A DNA stretch of 64,000 nucleotides from Panax quinquefolius (GCA_020205615.1 CM035151.1:47894849-47958848); one strand, 5' to 3'. Numbered from the stretch's first letter, positions 40,842-53,760 are shown. Numbers and translations: made by a program. Notes: generated by a model not told the origin, from the letters alone.

Positions 40842-42735
40842 TAGGAGTTGTTGCGTAGACATACGGGGTTGTAAATTTTTGGTAGATTTGATACCGATAA
40901 AACTAGGAGAATTCGACGTACTTCTCGGAATGGATTGGTTGGTTAACCATGGGGAAATTATAGATTGTCAAAAGAAAAGCGTAAATATTAAAACGTTAAG
41001 ACAACCTCATGTAATATTTTACGGTAATAAATTGCCGGGACATTCGTGTTGTCTTACCATGACACAAACTAGGAAACTATTGAGGAAGGAGTGTGTAGGT
41101 TATCTGTGTCATGTTGTTGATACCCAGAGAGTGGGAGCGACCATGGAATAAATACCTATAGTGAGTGAATTCATGGATGTATTTCCAAGTGAATTGCCGG
41201 TCTTCCGTCGGATAGGGAGACCGAGTTCGTAATAGACATTGTGTCAGGAGCGGCACCAGTTTCTAGGGCACCGTATCGTATAGCGCCAATGGAGATGAAG
41301 GAGTTGATGGTGCAGTTGCAAGAACTGTTGGACAGGAAGTACATACAACCAAGTGTTTCACCGTTGGGAGAACCGGTACTATTTGTCAAGAAAAAGGACG
41401 GATCGTTAAGACTTTGTATTAACTACCAAGAGTTGAACAAGTTAACGATAAAGAAGAAGTACCCATTGCCCATGATCGATGATTTTTTTGATCAGTTAAA
41501 AGGGGAAAAGTATTTTTCCAAAATAGATATAAGGACGGGATATCATCAACTGAAGGTTAGGAATGAAGACGTACTAAAGATGACATTCAGAACTCGTTAT
41601 GGTCATTACGAGTTTCTGGTGATGTCATTTGGGTTGACTAATGCACCGGCTGCATTTATGGATATGATGAACAAAGTGTTCAAACAATATTTGGACAAGT
41701 TCGTCGTGGTGTTTATTGATGATATTCTAGTCTATTCTAAGACACCAGAAGATCATGCTGAACACCTAAGAATAGTGTTGGAAACACTAAGGGAGGGGAA
41801 GTTGTATGCTAAGTTCACTAAGTGTGAATTTTGGTTAGAGAAAGTACAGTTTTTAGGTCATGTCATTGACCATGAGGGGATTTCAGTAGATCCAACGAAG
41901 GTGGAATCCGTGATGAATTGGGAACAACCGAAAATGTCGACTGAGGTGCGGAGTTTTCTAGGATTAGCGGGTTACTATCGAAGATTCATTTAGGATTTTT
42001 CAAAGATAGCTACTCCGTTGACTAACTTGACAAGAAAGACGGTGAAATATGCGTGGACAGAGAAATGTGAGGACAATTTTTGAGAATTGAAGAAGAGGTT
42101 AAGTGAAGTGCATGTTTTGTCATTACCCGATGACACTAGAAATTTCGTAGTTTATAGTGATGCTTCGCATAGAGGACTTGGTTGCGTGATCATGCAACAT
42201 GGCAAGGTCATTGCGTATATATCAAGGCAGTTGAAAGATTATGAGAAAGTTTACCCTACTCATGATCTAGAACTGGCCGCGGTAGTTTTTGCCTTAAAGA
42301 TATGGCGACATTATCTTTACGGGAAAAATGTGAGATATACACGGACCACAAGAGTCTAAAATATATCTTCACACAGAAGGAGTTGAATATGAGGCAGAGG
42401 AGATGGCTGGAGTTGATAAAGGATTATGACTGTGAAATCCTGTATCACCCTAGAAAAGCAAATGTAGTTGTCGATGCCTTAAGTAGAAATGGTCGGGAAA
42501 AGTTGTCTATGTTAACGGCTCAAATTGAGTTAATAACAGAGATGGCTAGGATGGAGATAGAAGTGAAATTACCGAGTGAAGCGGGACAAAGACTATTTAC
42601 GACGAAGATCCAATCTACCATCGTAGAGAGAGTTAAGGAGGTGTAGCTAAAAACTAATGAGTGTGACCAGATGAAGAAGCGGTTAACTAATGAAAAAGAT
42701 TTACAATAGTATGGATAATGAGGGATTATTAAGAT
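40842..42735 (+). pseudogene. Gypsy C protease end, RT and RNase H
   Basis: After a frameshift near 40800 the protease end reads LGEFDVLLGMDWLVNHG. RT spans 41241-41993: [59 protein letters not shown] and the intact catalytic [17 protein letters not shown] at 41991-41993 interrupts the link to RNase H ([31 protein letters not shown]; 42087-42646, two frames). The reading ends in a short linker that would lead to integrase, where the element is cut. Confidence 0.85.
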
Positions 42736-42929
42736 TTTGAGGTAAGGGATGTTATTTTCTTCCTAAATGATGTTATTCTTTCAATATCATTATATAAAAA
42801 TATTGGTATGGATTTTATTGTGAAATTTCTATCTTTTTGTGTCGGGGTTAGTATTCACGTATACACCATTATTCACGAATACGGCACTATTCATAAAAAA
42901 AATGAAATTTTCTTCTTTTTGTCCAACAT
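42736..42929 (+). mobile_element. Gypsy element B, 5' LTR fragment 1
   Basis: Nearly identical to 61328-61510 in the 3' LTR of element B (GAGGTAAGGGATG, CTTTCAATATCATTATA, TTTTTGTGTCGGGGTTA). It begins about 1.35 kb into that LTR and ends where the Sirevirus starts. Confidence 0.85.
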
Positions 42930-44425
42930 TGTTGGGAGAATGCATATTATGATTTGATGTTTTAATGTATATGCTCATGATTATTTGTAAATTCCTTCGA
43001 GTAAGATATGTAAAAGGACTTAGTGATAGATCAAATTTATTAGGTTGATCTAAGCTCAAGGCGTAAACGTAGAATGTATAGAAGATCGATCAAAGTGTTA
43101 GGTTGATCTTGAGATGTAATAGATAGGCTTCAAGAATCGTAGAGTGGTCATCAATCAACATTGCGGTCGAAGCCAACGTCAAAGATCGTAGTGTGTGCCT
43201 TGAAGAAAACTTCGAAAATTTCCCAATGTCAACTCAACGATCGTAGCATCAAGGGAAAAGTAGAGTTTACAAGTCAACGATCGCAAGGTGCTCGTAGACG
43301 TAGAGTTAGAACCCAGCAAGCAAAGATCTTAGTGTGCAAAGGTTTAAGAGAAATCGTAGTGCTCTCGGTGATAAAGATCGATCAAGCACCAAGGCGATAA
43401 GTCACTACGATCCGAATCGTAGAGTATCACGATATAAATCGTCGAGCATCATCTGCCTTATGTCGTAAAAAACGCCGAGCCTCATGATATGTGTGAAGAC
43501 ATTCCAACATATGAGGAATGGATTCTAGACGCTGCAAAGACTCATCATCCCAAAGTAATATGAAATATCCTTAGTATGCAACAAAGAAGCGATTGAAGAA
43601 GCTAAGGAAAGTACCATCGGTAGTGGGGCAAAACACCTTTTCGTGTGTTAGGTGAGAAAGCAAATTCATGTGTCAAGGTCGTAATGCGCTTCGGAGATGT
43701 GCGTAAATGTCTCCATCAAAGATCGTAAAAGTCAAATGCATTTAATGCCTCAACGGATGGATCCAACGGATAGTTTTCAAGATCACATATATGCAAATCG
43801 GGACATGATGAGAGAGAATCAAGCAAGCATTGAACAAACAACGTGAATAACTCTCAAGCTCAACTCTACGATCCGAGAATTTGCAAAGCTTGCTCACCTA
43901 CTCGCTTCTTTTTCGAACAAGTGCTTAAACAAAGAATCGAGTAGCAACCATCAAGAACTCAACATCTATCAATCAACTCAAGAAGAGTACCAAGTCTCAT
44001 TGACTCAAGAGTTCTAAGTGAATCAGAAGAGAGCCAAGTCTCATGGACTTGAAGAGTTCAAGAGTGAACTAAGAAGTTCTGTGACTCTACTAGTCTAGAA
44101 GGAATCTGTGATTTAGAAGTTGTAAAAGACATCCTTAGTGGATATCCTACTCGTTCAGTAGAAGAGTGGACTAGGAGCTTTAAGTGCTCTGAACCACTTA
44201 AAAACGACTGTGTCTTTTACATTCATACTATAACTGCTATATTTTCCATAACTACTATAACTGCATCACTCTCATAACTCCACTGCTTTGTAAAGAAGAT
44301 TAAAACAAACATAAATTTCGCTAAGTTTTAATCATCATTAAAGAACAAGTTTAAAACGAAAAGCTTTTTTAAATATCTATTCAACCCCCCTTCTAGATAA
44401 CTATTGTGCCAACTAGGAACTAACA
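42930..44425 (+). repeat. Sirevirus 5' LTR
   Basis: 1496 bases. Contains several GATCGTAG motifs. About 60 bases shorter than the 3' copy owing to several short deletions. Confidence 0.9.
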
Positions 44426-44426
44426 A

Positions 44427-44439
44427 TTGGTATCAGAGC
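44427..44439 (+). promoter_or_regulatory. Primer binding site (tRNA-Met) of the Sirevirus
   Basis: TTGGTATCAGAGC directly after the LTR end (one base spacing), an exact match to the usual initiator tRNA-Met complement. Confidence 0.9.
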
Positions 44440-44477
44440 AGGTTCTATTGTACATCTTACAAGCTTTAGTAGATCCA

Positions 44478-45651
44478 ATGGCACACGTACCAAGTGAATC
44501 TAGAATTAGAGGAGGCAGCAAGCCACCAATGTGCAACAAGGATAAATTTGCAAACTGGAAAGTCAGGATGCAAGCTTACATGAACTCAATAGATGAAGAT
44601 CTATTTAAGACCATTCAAAATGGGCCCTATATTCCAACGAAGCTTGCACCAACCACTGAAGATCCAAATAGAATACAAATCAAGGTTAAAGAAGAGTGGA
44701 CATACAACGAGAAGAGAGCTGTCCAACTTGACAAAAAGGTCAAGAACATCCTGTTCCAATCCTTAGAAGACGATCTGCTTTGAAAACATTGTCAACAAAG
44801 AAAAAACAAATAAGGAGGTTTGGGAAGCATTGTTGATCATGCACGAAGGAACCAAGAAGTCGAGAAAAAAACAATCTCTTCCCGACATAAGCAGATGAGA
44901 TGTTCGCTCATGTTCAAGGAGAGAACGCGATCGCCACCTATGAGAGATTCAACGATCCTCTCAACTCTCTACGAGCATATGGGAAGATCTATCCTAACAA
45001 AGATCTGATCATAAAGTTCATGAGAGCCCTACCGAAGTAAGTGGGATGCCAAACCATCGCTATAAGAGAGTCAAAGAATCTTCACGAGATGACAGTTCAA
45101 CAAATTATATGGAAATCTCCCCGACATATGAACTGGAGTCGACTCAACGAAATAAACCCCTATCGTAAGGAAGAAGGAAGGATAAGGGTGTTGCTCTCAA
45201 GGCAACTGAAAGTGCATCAAAGGTCAACACTGAGATTGACTCTGATTATGATGAAGACGATGATGAAGACCTTGCTATGCTGGTAAAAAGACTGAGAAGT
45301 TTCATGCGTCAAGGCAAAACCAGCAAGCCAAAGAAGGTCAGCAACTACAGCAGCCAGGAGCAAATAAATGATCTATGCTACAATTGCAAGAAGCCTGGCC
45401 ACTTCATTGCCAACTGCAACAAACCTCTAAGAGAAGAACTAAAGAAGAAACAGCATGCAAAGAAGGAATACAAAGGAAACAAAAGGCCTCAGAAGAGAGA
45501 CAAAGGCCTGGTAGCTGGAGGATCATGGAGCGATTCAGACAATGACTCCAATCCTGACTCCAGAGATGATGAAGAACCACAAATGGCTAATCTGTGCTTA
45601 ATGGCCAAACATGCAAAGGAAAAAAATAAAACCTCAACATTCATGATGTAA
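44478..45651 (+). pseudogene. Sirevirus gag, frameshifted
   Basis: Starts at ATG 44478 (MAHVPSESRIRGGSKPP), then FANWKVRMQAYMNSIDEDLF and EEWTYNEKRAVQLDKKVKNI. A frame change at 44780 leads to short frames with WEALLIMHEGT. A reopened frame (45277-45651) carries a zinc knuckle CYNCKKPGHFIANC and a basic/acidic tail (KRPQKRDKG, WSDSDNDSNPDSRDDEE). It is a nucleocapsid precursor. At least three frame changes interrupt it. Confidence 0.85.
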
Positions 45652-48600
45652 GTCTCGATGAGGTATTTGACTTCAACTCACCTGATGTAGACATAAATGA
45701 TTTAAGAATTGCACTGCATGGCATAACCACTGATCTACATCAATACATGAAGTGGTTCAGAGTTTTGTCTAAAGATCATTTACTTCTTCAAGAGGAGAAG
45801 AAGAAAGTTCAAGAAGAGCTTGAAATATCCCTTCTAAGTACTAACTTATCTCCAAGCTTGAGGCTGAGAATGAGACCTTAAAACAGATAAACACACTCAA
45901 TGCACAAAGAGAGTCTAATCTAACCTCTAAACTTGAGGAACAAGAAAAGACTATCTCTACATGGAACAAATCCTCATCATCCATGGACTCCCTCGCTTCT
46001 CTAGTCGAGGAGCACATTCGACGTAATGTGCTTAGGCTTGGGGAATCCATTTCAGAGCCATGTGGAAAAAGACAAAGGAAACTAGCACTAGTAATGCCTC
46101 AAGTTTTAGTAGAAGCATTACCTTTATGAAATCCTCACGTAAGAAGAACAAGTTCAACCTTGTCCCATCGCTCTCATTCATACTCAAAGGAGTAAAGGAT
46201 CTCATGTCGGTTCTGGATTCATAAAAGAGAAGAGAACCTAACCTCTACTCACCAACCTCAAGAATCGTAGAGTCAAGCAAGACCAACTCTACGAATCAAC
46301 CGGGAAGGTACAAGAGAGTAAGTAAGGCACACTCATCACTATTTATGAAATCCAAGGACACGTGGAAGAATGAGAATCGCTTAATGTAAGGACAACTAAA
46401 GAACCACACAAGTCCAAATGGAGGATGAATCATCATACACATAAAGGCATGCATCATACTAGATATTTCATATGCAATAAATATGGTCACAAGACTGCTA
46501 AGTGTTATTATAATTCCATGCATGTAAGACCCATGATTAAACAGATTTGGGTCTCTAAAGGCACTAACAAAGAAGGACCCATGCAAATATGGGTACCAAA
46601 ATGAAGGTTCAATATTTTGACAGGAAAAGAGCTCCACGATCACCACATGGTATCTCGGACAAGGATGCTCAAGGCACACGACCGAACAAAGCCCTCTTAT
46701 CTAACTACATAGAGAAGGAGGGTCCTCACCATCTTTGGAGACAACGCTCGCAAAAGACAAGAGGATATGGCTCACCGGCAATGATGCAAGATCTTTCAAA
46801 GAAGGTAGCATATGTAGAAGGTCTCCAACACAACCTTCTAAGCATCACCAACTCATGCGACAAGGGTCATCAAGTGACATTCCTCAACAACCAATGTCAA
46901 GTCGAGATTTGAAGACATCTCATAAAAGCTAACCGGATAAGAGAAGGAAATGTCTACACAAAGGATCTTGGTCAACTAAGCTCGATGAGACAATATGTTT
47001 TCTTCGGCAAAAGCATCTCAAGAAATGAGTCGACTATGGCATGTATCATTGTCTCACTTAAACTTCAAGAACATGTCCAAACCGGCATCAAAAGATCTCA
47101 GAATGGGCCTACCTAAGTTCAACTTCAGTAAAAGAAAGGCCATGCAATGCCCGCCACCTTGAAAGCAAACCGTAAGCTCATTCAAAAGCAAAACTCGCCA
47201 ACTCTATCGACAAGCCCCTCGCAGCTTGCTTCACATGGATCTATTTGGGCCAATTCCAACAACTAGTCTTGGAGGAAAAAAATACTCTCTAGTTATAGTC
47301 GACGACTACACCGATTCACACGGGTATTCTTCCTAACTTCAAAGGATGAAACGAGCTCCCAATTAATCAAGATGTTCGGACCGGTGATGAACGAGAAAGA
47401 GAGAAAATCAAGGCCATAAGGAGTGATCATGGCAAAGAGAATTTGACTTTTAGAAATGGACCAGCTTCAAGACAAACAATGGGATCACCATAACTTCTCA
47501 CCCACGAACTCCTCAACAAAATGGAGTAAATTGAAGAAAGAAAGAATAGAACCTCGATAAAAGTCGGAAGAACTCTACTTGCAAAAGCAATTCATCTCGC
47601 TCAATACTTCAAGGCGTAAGTCATCAACACCGCATGCTACACGCAGTAATGTATCACCGATACACTCTACGATCAAGAAGACGCCTTACTTAACCGTGGA
47701 AAGGAAGAAAGCCAAGTCGTCTACTTTCATGTTTTCTACCAGGCATGCTACATTCTCAACAATGGAAAGCAAGACTGACAAAATTTCACCCAAGTCGATC
47801 GAAGGAATCTTTCTTGGATATGCCACGCATAAAGAAAGGCTTACAGAGTGTTCAACAAAAAGACACCGAAAAGTGTTGAAGTCTCAATTCATATCATCTT
47901 CGATGAAATGCACTCGCATAAACACAAGGCTTCAAGACACTACGACCGATAAAGGCGTATACTACGAATGAAATCGTCGAGCCCAACACTACGATCAGAA
48001 GTGCTAGATAAGGAAATCGTTGAACAACAAAATGAGATCGTAGAGAGGTCTATGCAAGACAAAGAACCTCCACACCAAGAAGAAGAAATAGATCTTGAAG
48101 ACTTAAGATAAGAAGGCATCAAGATGTATGTCCCAACCGGTAATGATGGGGCCGAGATCACACTCTCGAGATCTAATCATTGGAGATCCGAAAAGCTAGA
48201 GTCAAAACAAGAGTCGCTACTCAAAATGAATGCTTTTATCTAAGCTTCCTATCACAAATGTAACCAAAGAAGATAGAGGATGCTATGGAAGACTCCAAAT
48301 GATAGAAGCCACGCAGAAGAACTCAACCAATTTGAACGGCAAAAGTATGGAGATCGGTACCAAGACCAAAGAGTCATCCCGCTCATTGGAACCAAGTGGG
48401 TCTTCGTAAACAAAATGGATGAGGATGGAGTTATAACCAGAACAAGGCAAGATTAGTGGCAAAGGGCTATTCTCAAGAAGAAGGCATTGACTACAATGAG
48501 ACATTTGCACTGCTGCTTTATCGAAGCCATCGTAATCTTTCTTGCCTTTCACGCTTCATATGAAGTTCAAAGTCTTTCGATGGATGTCAAAAGTGCATTC

Positions 48601-49788
48601 CTAAATGGAGAACTCCAAGAAGAAGTCTATGTAGAGCAACCTCCAGGTTTCATCAATCCATATCTTTCAAATTATGTTTATAGATTAGACAAAGCCTTAT
48701 ATGGTCTAAAACAAGCACCTAGAGCATGGTATGAAACACTGACTAACTTCTTAATTGAAAATGGGTTTACTAGAGGTAGAGTAGATACCACACTCGCTTT
48801 CTTAGAAAGCATAAAGACAAAGTCTTATTAGTTTAAATATATGTTGATGACATTATTTTTGGTTCTACTGATGAAAAGTTATGCAAGAGATTCTCTAAGC
48901 TGATGCAGAACAAGTTTGAAATGAGCATGATGGGTGAGTCAATTTCTTCCTCGACCGCAAGTAAAGCAGATCGATGAAGGAATTTTCATAAACCAAGCCA
49001 AGTACATCAAAGACTTACTCAAGAAGTATGGCATGGAATCACCTTTCCCAAAAAAACACCAATTGCTCCCCGCAACCAAGCTTCGATAAAGATGAAAAGG
49101 GTAAAAGTATTGATATAACTCAATATAGAGGTATGATAGTTTCTCTTTATACCTAAACTCGCCAAGAGACTGCATATAATGTTTCAAACATGTATATGTG
49201 CTAGATTTCGTGCTAACCCTAAAGAGTCACATTTATCTCGTCAGAAGAGGATCTTCGTATCTCAAGGGTACACCTTACTGGGGCTTTGGTACCCCAAGGA
49301 ATCCTCATTTGAACTAACAGATACACATATGCCTAATTTTACAGATGCAAAATAGATAGAAAGAGTACCAAAGGGCACTAGTCAATTGCTAGAAAATGAT
49401 TTGCAGTATCCTGGTTTAGCAAAAAGCAAAACTCAATGTCTACTTCAACCGCGTAAGTTAAATACATTGTTGTTTGGCAAATTACCGTGCTCGTATCCTA
49501 TGGATGAAAAATCAGCTAGCTGACTATGGGTTTGATTTCAAATTTATTCCCATTCATTGTGATAACACAAGTGCAATATCAATAACTCATAATCCTGTTA
49601 TGCATTCTAGGACTAAGCATATAGAAATAAGGTATCACTTCATCAAGGATCATGTGCAAAATGGAACTATATCTTTACAATATATCCCTACTGAAAATCA
49701 ACTTGCTGATGTTTTTACAAAACCTCTAGATGAATCCAGATTTAATAAGTTAATAAGTGAGCTAGGCATGCTAAATCTTCAACCATAA
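45652..49788 (+). pseudogene. Sirevirus pol (protease/integrase/RT/RNase H), heavily frameshifted
   Basis: 45650-46100 reads as a coiled-coil linker in shifting frames. The protease is not clearly seen. The GAG-pre-integrase trace LWHVSLSHLNFKNMSK lies near 47035; integrase starts LHMDLFGPIPTTSLGGKKY and SLVIVDDYT near 47230-47310. RT: GTKWVFVNKMDEDG, MDVKSAFLNGELQEEVYVEQ (open 48487-48831), KALYGLKQAPRAWYETL, then YVDDIIFGS intact near 48840. RNase H is intact at 49474-49788 (HCDNTSAISITHNPV, HIEIRYHFIKDHV, LADVFTKPLDESRF). Single-base indels break it at many points. Confidence 0.85.
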
Positions 49789-49839
49789 AATATATGCTCT
49801 AGATTATGCTAACCATAATGATATACAAAGGTCGAACTC

Positions 49840-50335
49840 AAAATCGTAGACACGATCAATCAAGGAAGTCCACGATCGTAGAAATCAAGAGACAAAACCA
49901 CCTCAACGATCGTAGAAGAAGACTCAACCATCGTAGAGAGCGACTCAACGATGACAAAAGCCTCATCAACAAAGCAAGAGCACACCTGTGATGATAAGCT
50001 TCAAAACAAAGCAATCCTTCCGATAAGCGCCTCAGAACAAACCTAACCCTCGACTCACTTCAAGAGGTCAGGCCCTTCCCGAGTTTCCTTAAAAGAATGC
50101 TTTATCAAAACTCATCACAAGGATCGGGGATGCACTCGACGATCGTAGATCGACATACGCACGAAATGATGGATGACTCGACGATCGTAGATCGATACAC
50201 TACTAATGATGGATGACTCAACGATCGTAGATCGATACGACGGCCGGTTGATGAACTCGACGATCGTAGCTCGACTCGACACAAAGGCAAAACACTCAAC
50301 ATCACTAAACTACCTCAACGATCGTAGTCCTCCCT
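49840..50335 (+). repeat. ATCGTAG palindrome field between pol and the env-like ORF
   Basis: Seven exact ACGATCGTAG motifs (near 49872, 49906, 50139, 50181, 50221, 50260 and 50318) plus near matches. Core ACGATCGT is a perfect palindrome. From 50130 to 50275 they are spaced ~40 bases apart within a unit containing GATGGATGACTC. The same motif occurs in both LTRs (e.g. near 43235 and 54320). Confidence 0.85.
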
Positions 50336-50580
50336 AAGGACACCTCACTTCAAAGGAGCCAAGGGCAAATTAAGACAATCCTTAACTCACAAAATCAGAG
50401 AGCCAAGCAAAAGTCTTCACCGTCCCACTAAGCGAAAAAGAAGAGAGGGAAGTTACAAGTACAAATTGAAATCATATTTTTGAAATCAAGTTCAAAAGAT
50501 TATCTCTCTCCATCCTCTCTCAAAGAAAAAACCCTAACTCGTAAGAAAGCTCACCAATCTCACTTCCAACTAGAAAATCA

Positions 50581-53500
50581 ATGGCGCCATCCAAAGTGTT
50601 ATCTCAGTTACGACTGCTTTTGATGAATTCAAAACAACTCAACCTAAATTCTATAAGACTCGCCTTCATCAAGAAGGCAGTCTCTCAAGAGGCTTTGGCG
50701 CAGTACACACCGATATATCCCAAATCGGTGAAAAATATTTCTATAAAAATGGTGTGTTGAAAACGACACCATCACTACAAGAGTAAGGGAAGTAGAAATC
50801 AGACTGAAGGCAGAAGACATCAATCTTGCCCTAGGTCTCAAAAATGAAGGGCATCCATTCTTAGACAGAGTAGACTTCCAAGAGGGACTTAGAAGAATGC
50901 ATCACAAGAAACTCCCCTCTGTGAAAGGGTACAAGAAGAAGGAGTTCCCACAGAGGTATGAATTTCTAGCCGATATAGTTGGGAAATGTATATACCAAGA
51001 AGAGCTCAGGTCACGACTCTGTGAATGAAGTTTAACTTAGGCTCATGACTGCCATGAGTTATGGAATACAACTCAACTATGGAGCCCTATTGCTCGATTG
51101 GATTGGCAAGTGGATTACCAACTCAACGAAGTCAAAAAGCCCTCAAAAGATGCTATATGGGCGATTCATAAGCATTATTCTATAGTCTGCCCTGGGTGAC
51201 AAAATTGGGGATGACGAAGGAGAAGCTATCAACCCAAATAGGCGAATGACCCAACAGATATTTGAAAATTGGAAGAGGAACCCAGCTGAGTATGTTCGAA
51301 TGATGACAGAATCCAGTGGAAGAACTGGGGATCTGAAGGACTCAGGCTTTCCAGGAAACATGTCTGTGGTCAGGGAGATCGAAGGAGAAGAAGAAATCAA
51401 CAAAGAAGAACCCTCCGTCCTTACCAGAAAAAGCAAGGGCAAGAGGAAGTTAAGGGCTAGACTGGTAGAAGAACCTCAAGGATCTACCACTGATATACCT
51501 GTAGAGTCCTCTGATATAGAGACTCTGAGGATGCTAAGAAGAAAGCTGCAGCAAGATGAAGTAGATGAGGATCAGACTACCATATCCCAGATCCTGAAGA
51601 AGAACAAAGTTGGTCATAAGTCCAAAAGGCCATCAGTAACCTCAATCGTAGAGTCTCTACTGTTCGTAGAGACCAGACCAAGCATGACAGGCAAGGAGGT
51701 AGCTGCTTCAAGCATAGTGGCTGTTGAACAGGACAAAACTGAGAATCAAAAAAGTCCTACAGATGTGGCTAAGCCTAGAAAATCAAGGAGAAAGTTGGTT
51801 AAGAAGTACATTCTTAAAAATGAAAAAGTGCTCAAGAAGGAAGCAAAGACTATGGTTGCCAAGAAGGAACTGTCCAGAGCAAGTCAAGAGGACGTTGCTC
51901 CAGCTGAGGGGGAGATCCCTGAAATTCTCATGATAGAGAATACACCAGCTGAGGGGGAGATGCCTGAAACTCAAGAAGATACTCCACTTGAGGGAGAGTT
52001 TATGAGCTTACAAGAGGATGATCAAGTTGAGGGGGAGCCTCTAGATATCTCCATGGCAGAAGATGATGTCCCTGCCAGAAATGAAGAGGAACTAGTAAAA
52101 GATCATCAAGAGCCCATTGAGATAATGGAGTCCTCCAACGAAGAAAGAGAAGAGGAAGAAGATGATGATGACCTTTAGATCACTGATGTGGGCAAAGATG
52201 GGTATAGAAGCTATCTCTATAATCAGATGTTCTCATACCTACCTATGATGCCATAGCATCAAGCTCAAATCCTAAACTCTTGGGATCACATGTTCTGGAG
52301 TTTCAAAGAGTATCCAACCATCTCAGTGTTGGCTCATGGATTCCCAAGGAGATTCAACTTTGCCAAGAAGTTGATTACCAACAACTCTTCCTCAAAGGAT
52401 AAACTTGAGGTACTGTCCATCCCTACCCAATTCAGAATTAATCACTTGCCATCATCCTCATTTAGTCAATTCTATGAATTCCCTCGATGGTTGGAAGTGA
52501 TTCTTAATCCAGTAAATCAATTTCCAGTTACAGAATCCCAAAATTCTGTAACTGAGGAACCAAATGCAGTCAACCTCACTTTGCTCCCACAAACCACCAC
52601 CTCTACGATTCCTGACTCTAGCCCCACCGCAGAGTCCCAAATTGAAATCGTAGAGCCACATATTCCAAACATCGACAATCAGGCCCCTCCATCAGACATA
52701 CCATCCTCCTCCTCCAATGACTATTTTAGTCTTGATCTTGCTCTCTACTCACTGCAAGATAAATCCCAAAAACCAACCCCTCCATTCAACAATCCTCAAA
52801 CCAATGATACTCTCCCAAATCTGCCCACGAAGGATGACTTGAAGGAAGCATCCAAGAACATGGTCAAGAACATAGAAGAAAGCCCGAATCTCACTCCGAC
52901 CTCATTCATATCCTAATGAATCAAATGATCACAACCGCAAATAATTTTCCTAAGACTATGAAAGCTGAGCTTACAAAGAAGTTGAGGGAAATTATTCAAG
53001 AAATCCTTAAGAGCATGAAGGACTGAGATGAGATTCACTTCTAGATAGCCACCAAGCAAAGAGAGGCTGTTCTTGAAATGCAAAAAAATCAAGAAGTTCA
53101 AAATAAACTTATGTTGGAGAACATCATCAACTTAAAAGCTTTAGTCCAAGAATTCCAAAAATCTTATATCAATCAGGAACGACAGAATGATATCGTTCTC
53201 ACTGCCCTCCAAAACAAAGAAGCTAGATCTGAAAAACAGATCAAGGAAAGTTGAGAGGACATTACTCAGACACAAATCCAACTGAACGAGCTCGTCCAAG
53301 GAGTGAATCGATTTTCTGCAGACATTTGAACCCTTGATGCTAACATAAAGGGGGAGAATAAAGGGAAAGGAGCTCAAGGGGGACAGGGAAGCCAAGGTAG
53401 AGGCATAGGAGGTCAAGGAAGCCAAGAAAGGGGAAGAGGACAATTTTCACGAAGCCCTCCTGCAAGACAGTTCCACCAATGATCAAGACGATCAAGCAAT

Positions 53501-53760
53501 CGACTCAACGATCCGATCAAGAGAAGTCTTGATGGCTCAGCCTCTAAGAAATCAAGGGCCAAATACCAGCTCATTAAATGTGACCACCACAGGCCTAAGA
53601 ATGCTAATTGGAGATCCAGCATTCATGAATAGGCATGATCACAACCCGATATTAAGTCCGAGTGAGCTGGAAGAGTTAGCCAGAAAAGATGAAGCTAGCA
53701 GGAAAAGAAGGGCTGAGGAATATGCCAATCCACCATCAAGAAAAAGAACAAAGAAATAGA
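50581..53760 (+). pseudogene. Sirevirus env-like ORF, broken
   Basis: Starts at ATG 50581 (MAPSKVLSQLRLLLMNSKQL). Stops and shifts split it. The longest open parts are 51246-52178 (310 residues), 52290-52916 (208) and 53529-53759. Four tandem xEGE units lie near 51898-52045 (APAEGEIPE, TPAEGEMPE, TPLEGEFMS, DQVEGEPLD), followed by an acidic stretch ending EEEEDDDDL. A Pro/Ser/Thr-rich part follows (52500-52900), then a coiled coil (~52920-53340: AELTKKLREIIQEILKS, EMQKNQEVQNKLMLENI), a G/Q-rich segment and a basic tail. Position and coiled coil match the SIRE-type env-like protein. No clear signal peptide or membrane anchor is visible, so an envelope role is unproven. Confidence 0.75.

Larger units (their letters stand above)
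35253..42735 (+). mobile_element. Ty3/gypsy element C, truncated before integrase
   Basis: The 5' LTR 35253-38430 (TGTAACGACC...GGGGGCGTCACA) is followed by the primer site TTGGTATCAAAGC (38433-38445). Then come an extra ORF (38615-39226), gag (39497-40783), protease, RT and RNase H up to ~42735. Integrase, purine tract and 3' LTR are absent: at about 42731-42745 the sequence switches within ATTTTGAGGTAAG into the middle of a different LTR (compare 61328). It is related to element A but distinct in LTR and gag. No target duplication can be tested. Confidence 0.85.
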
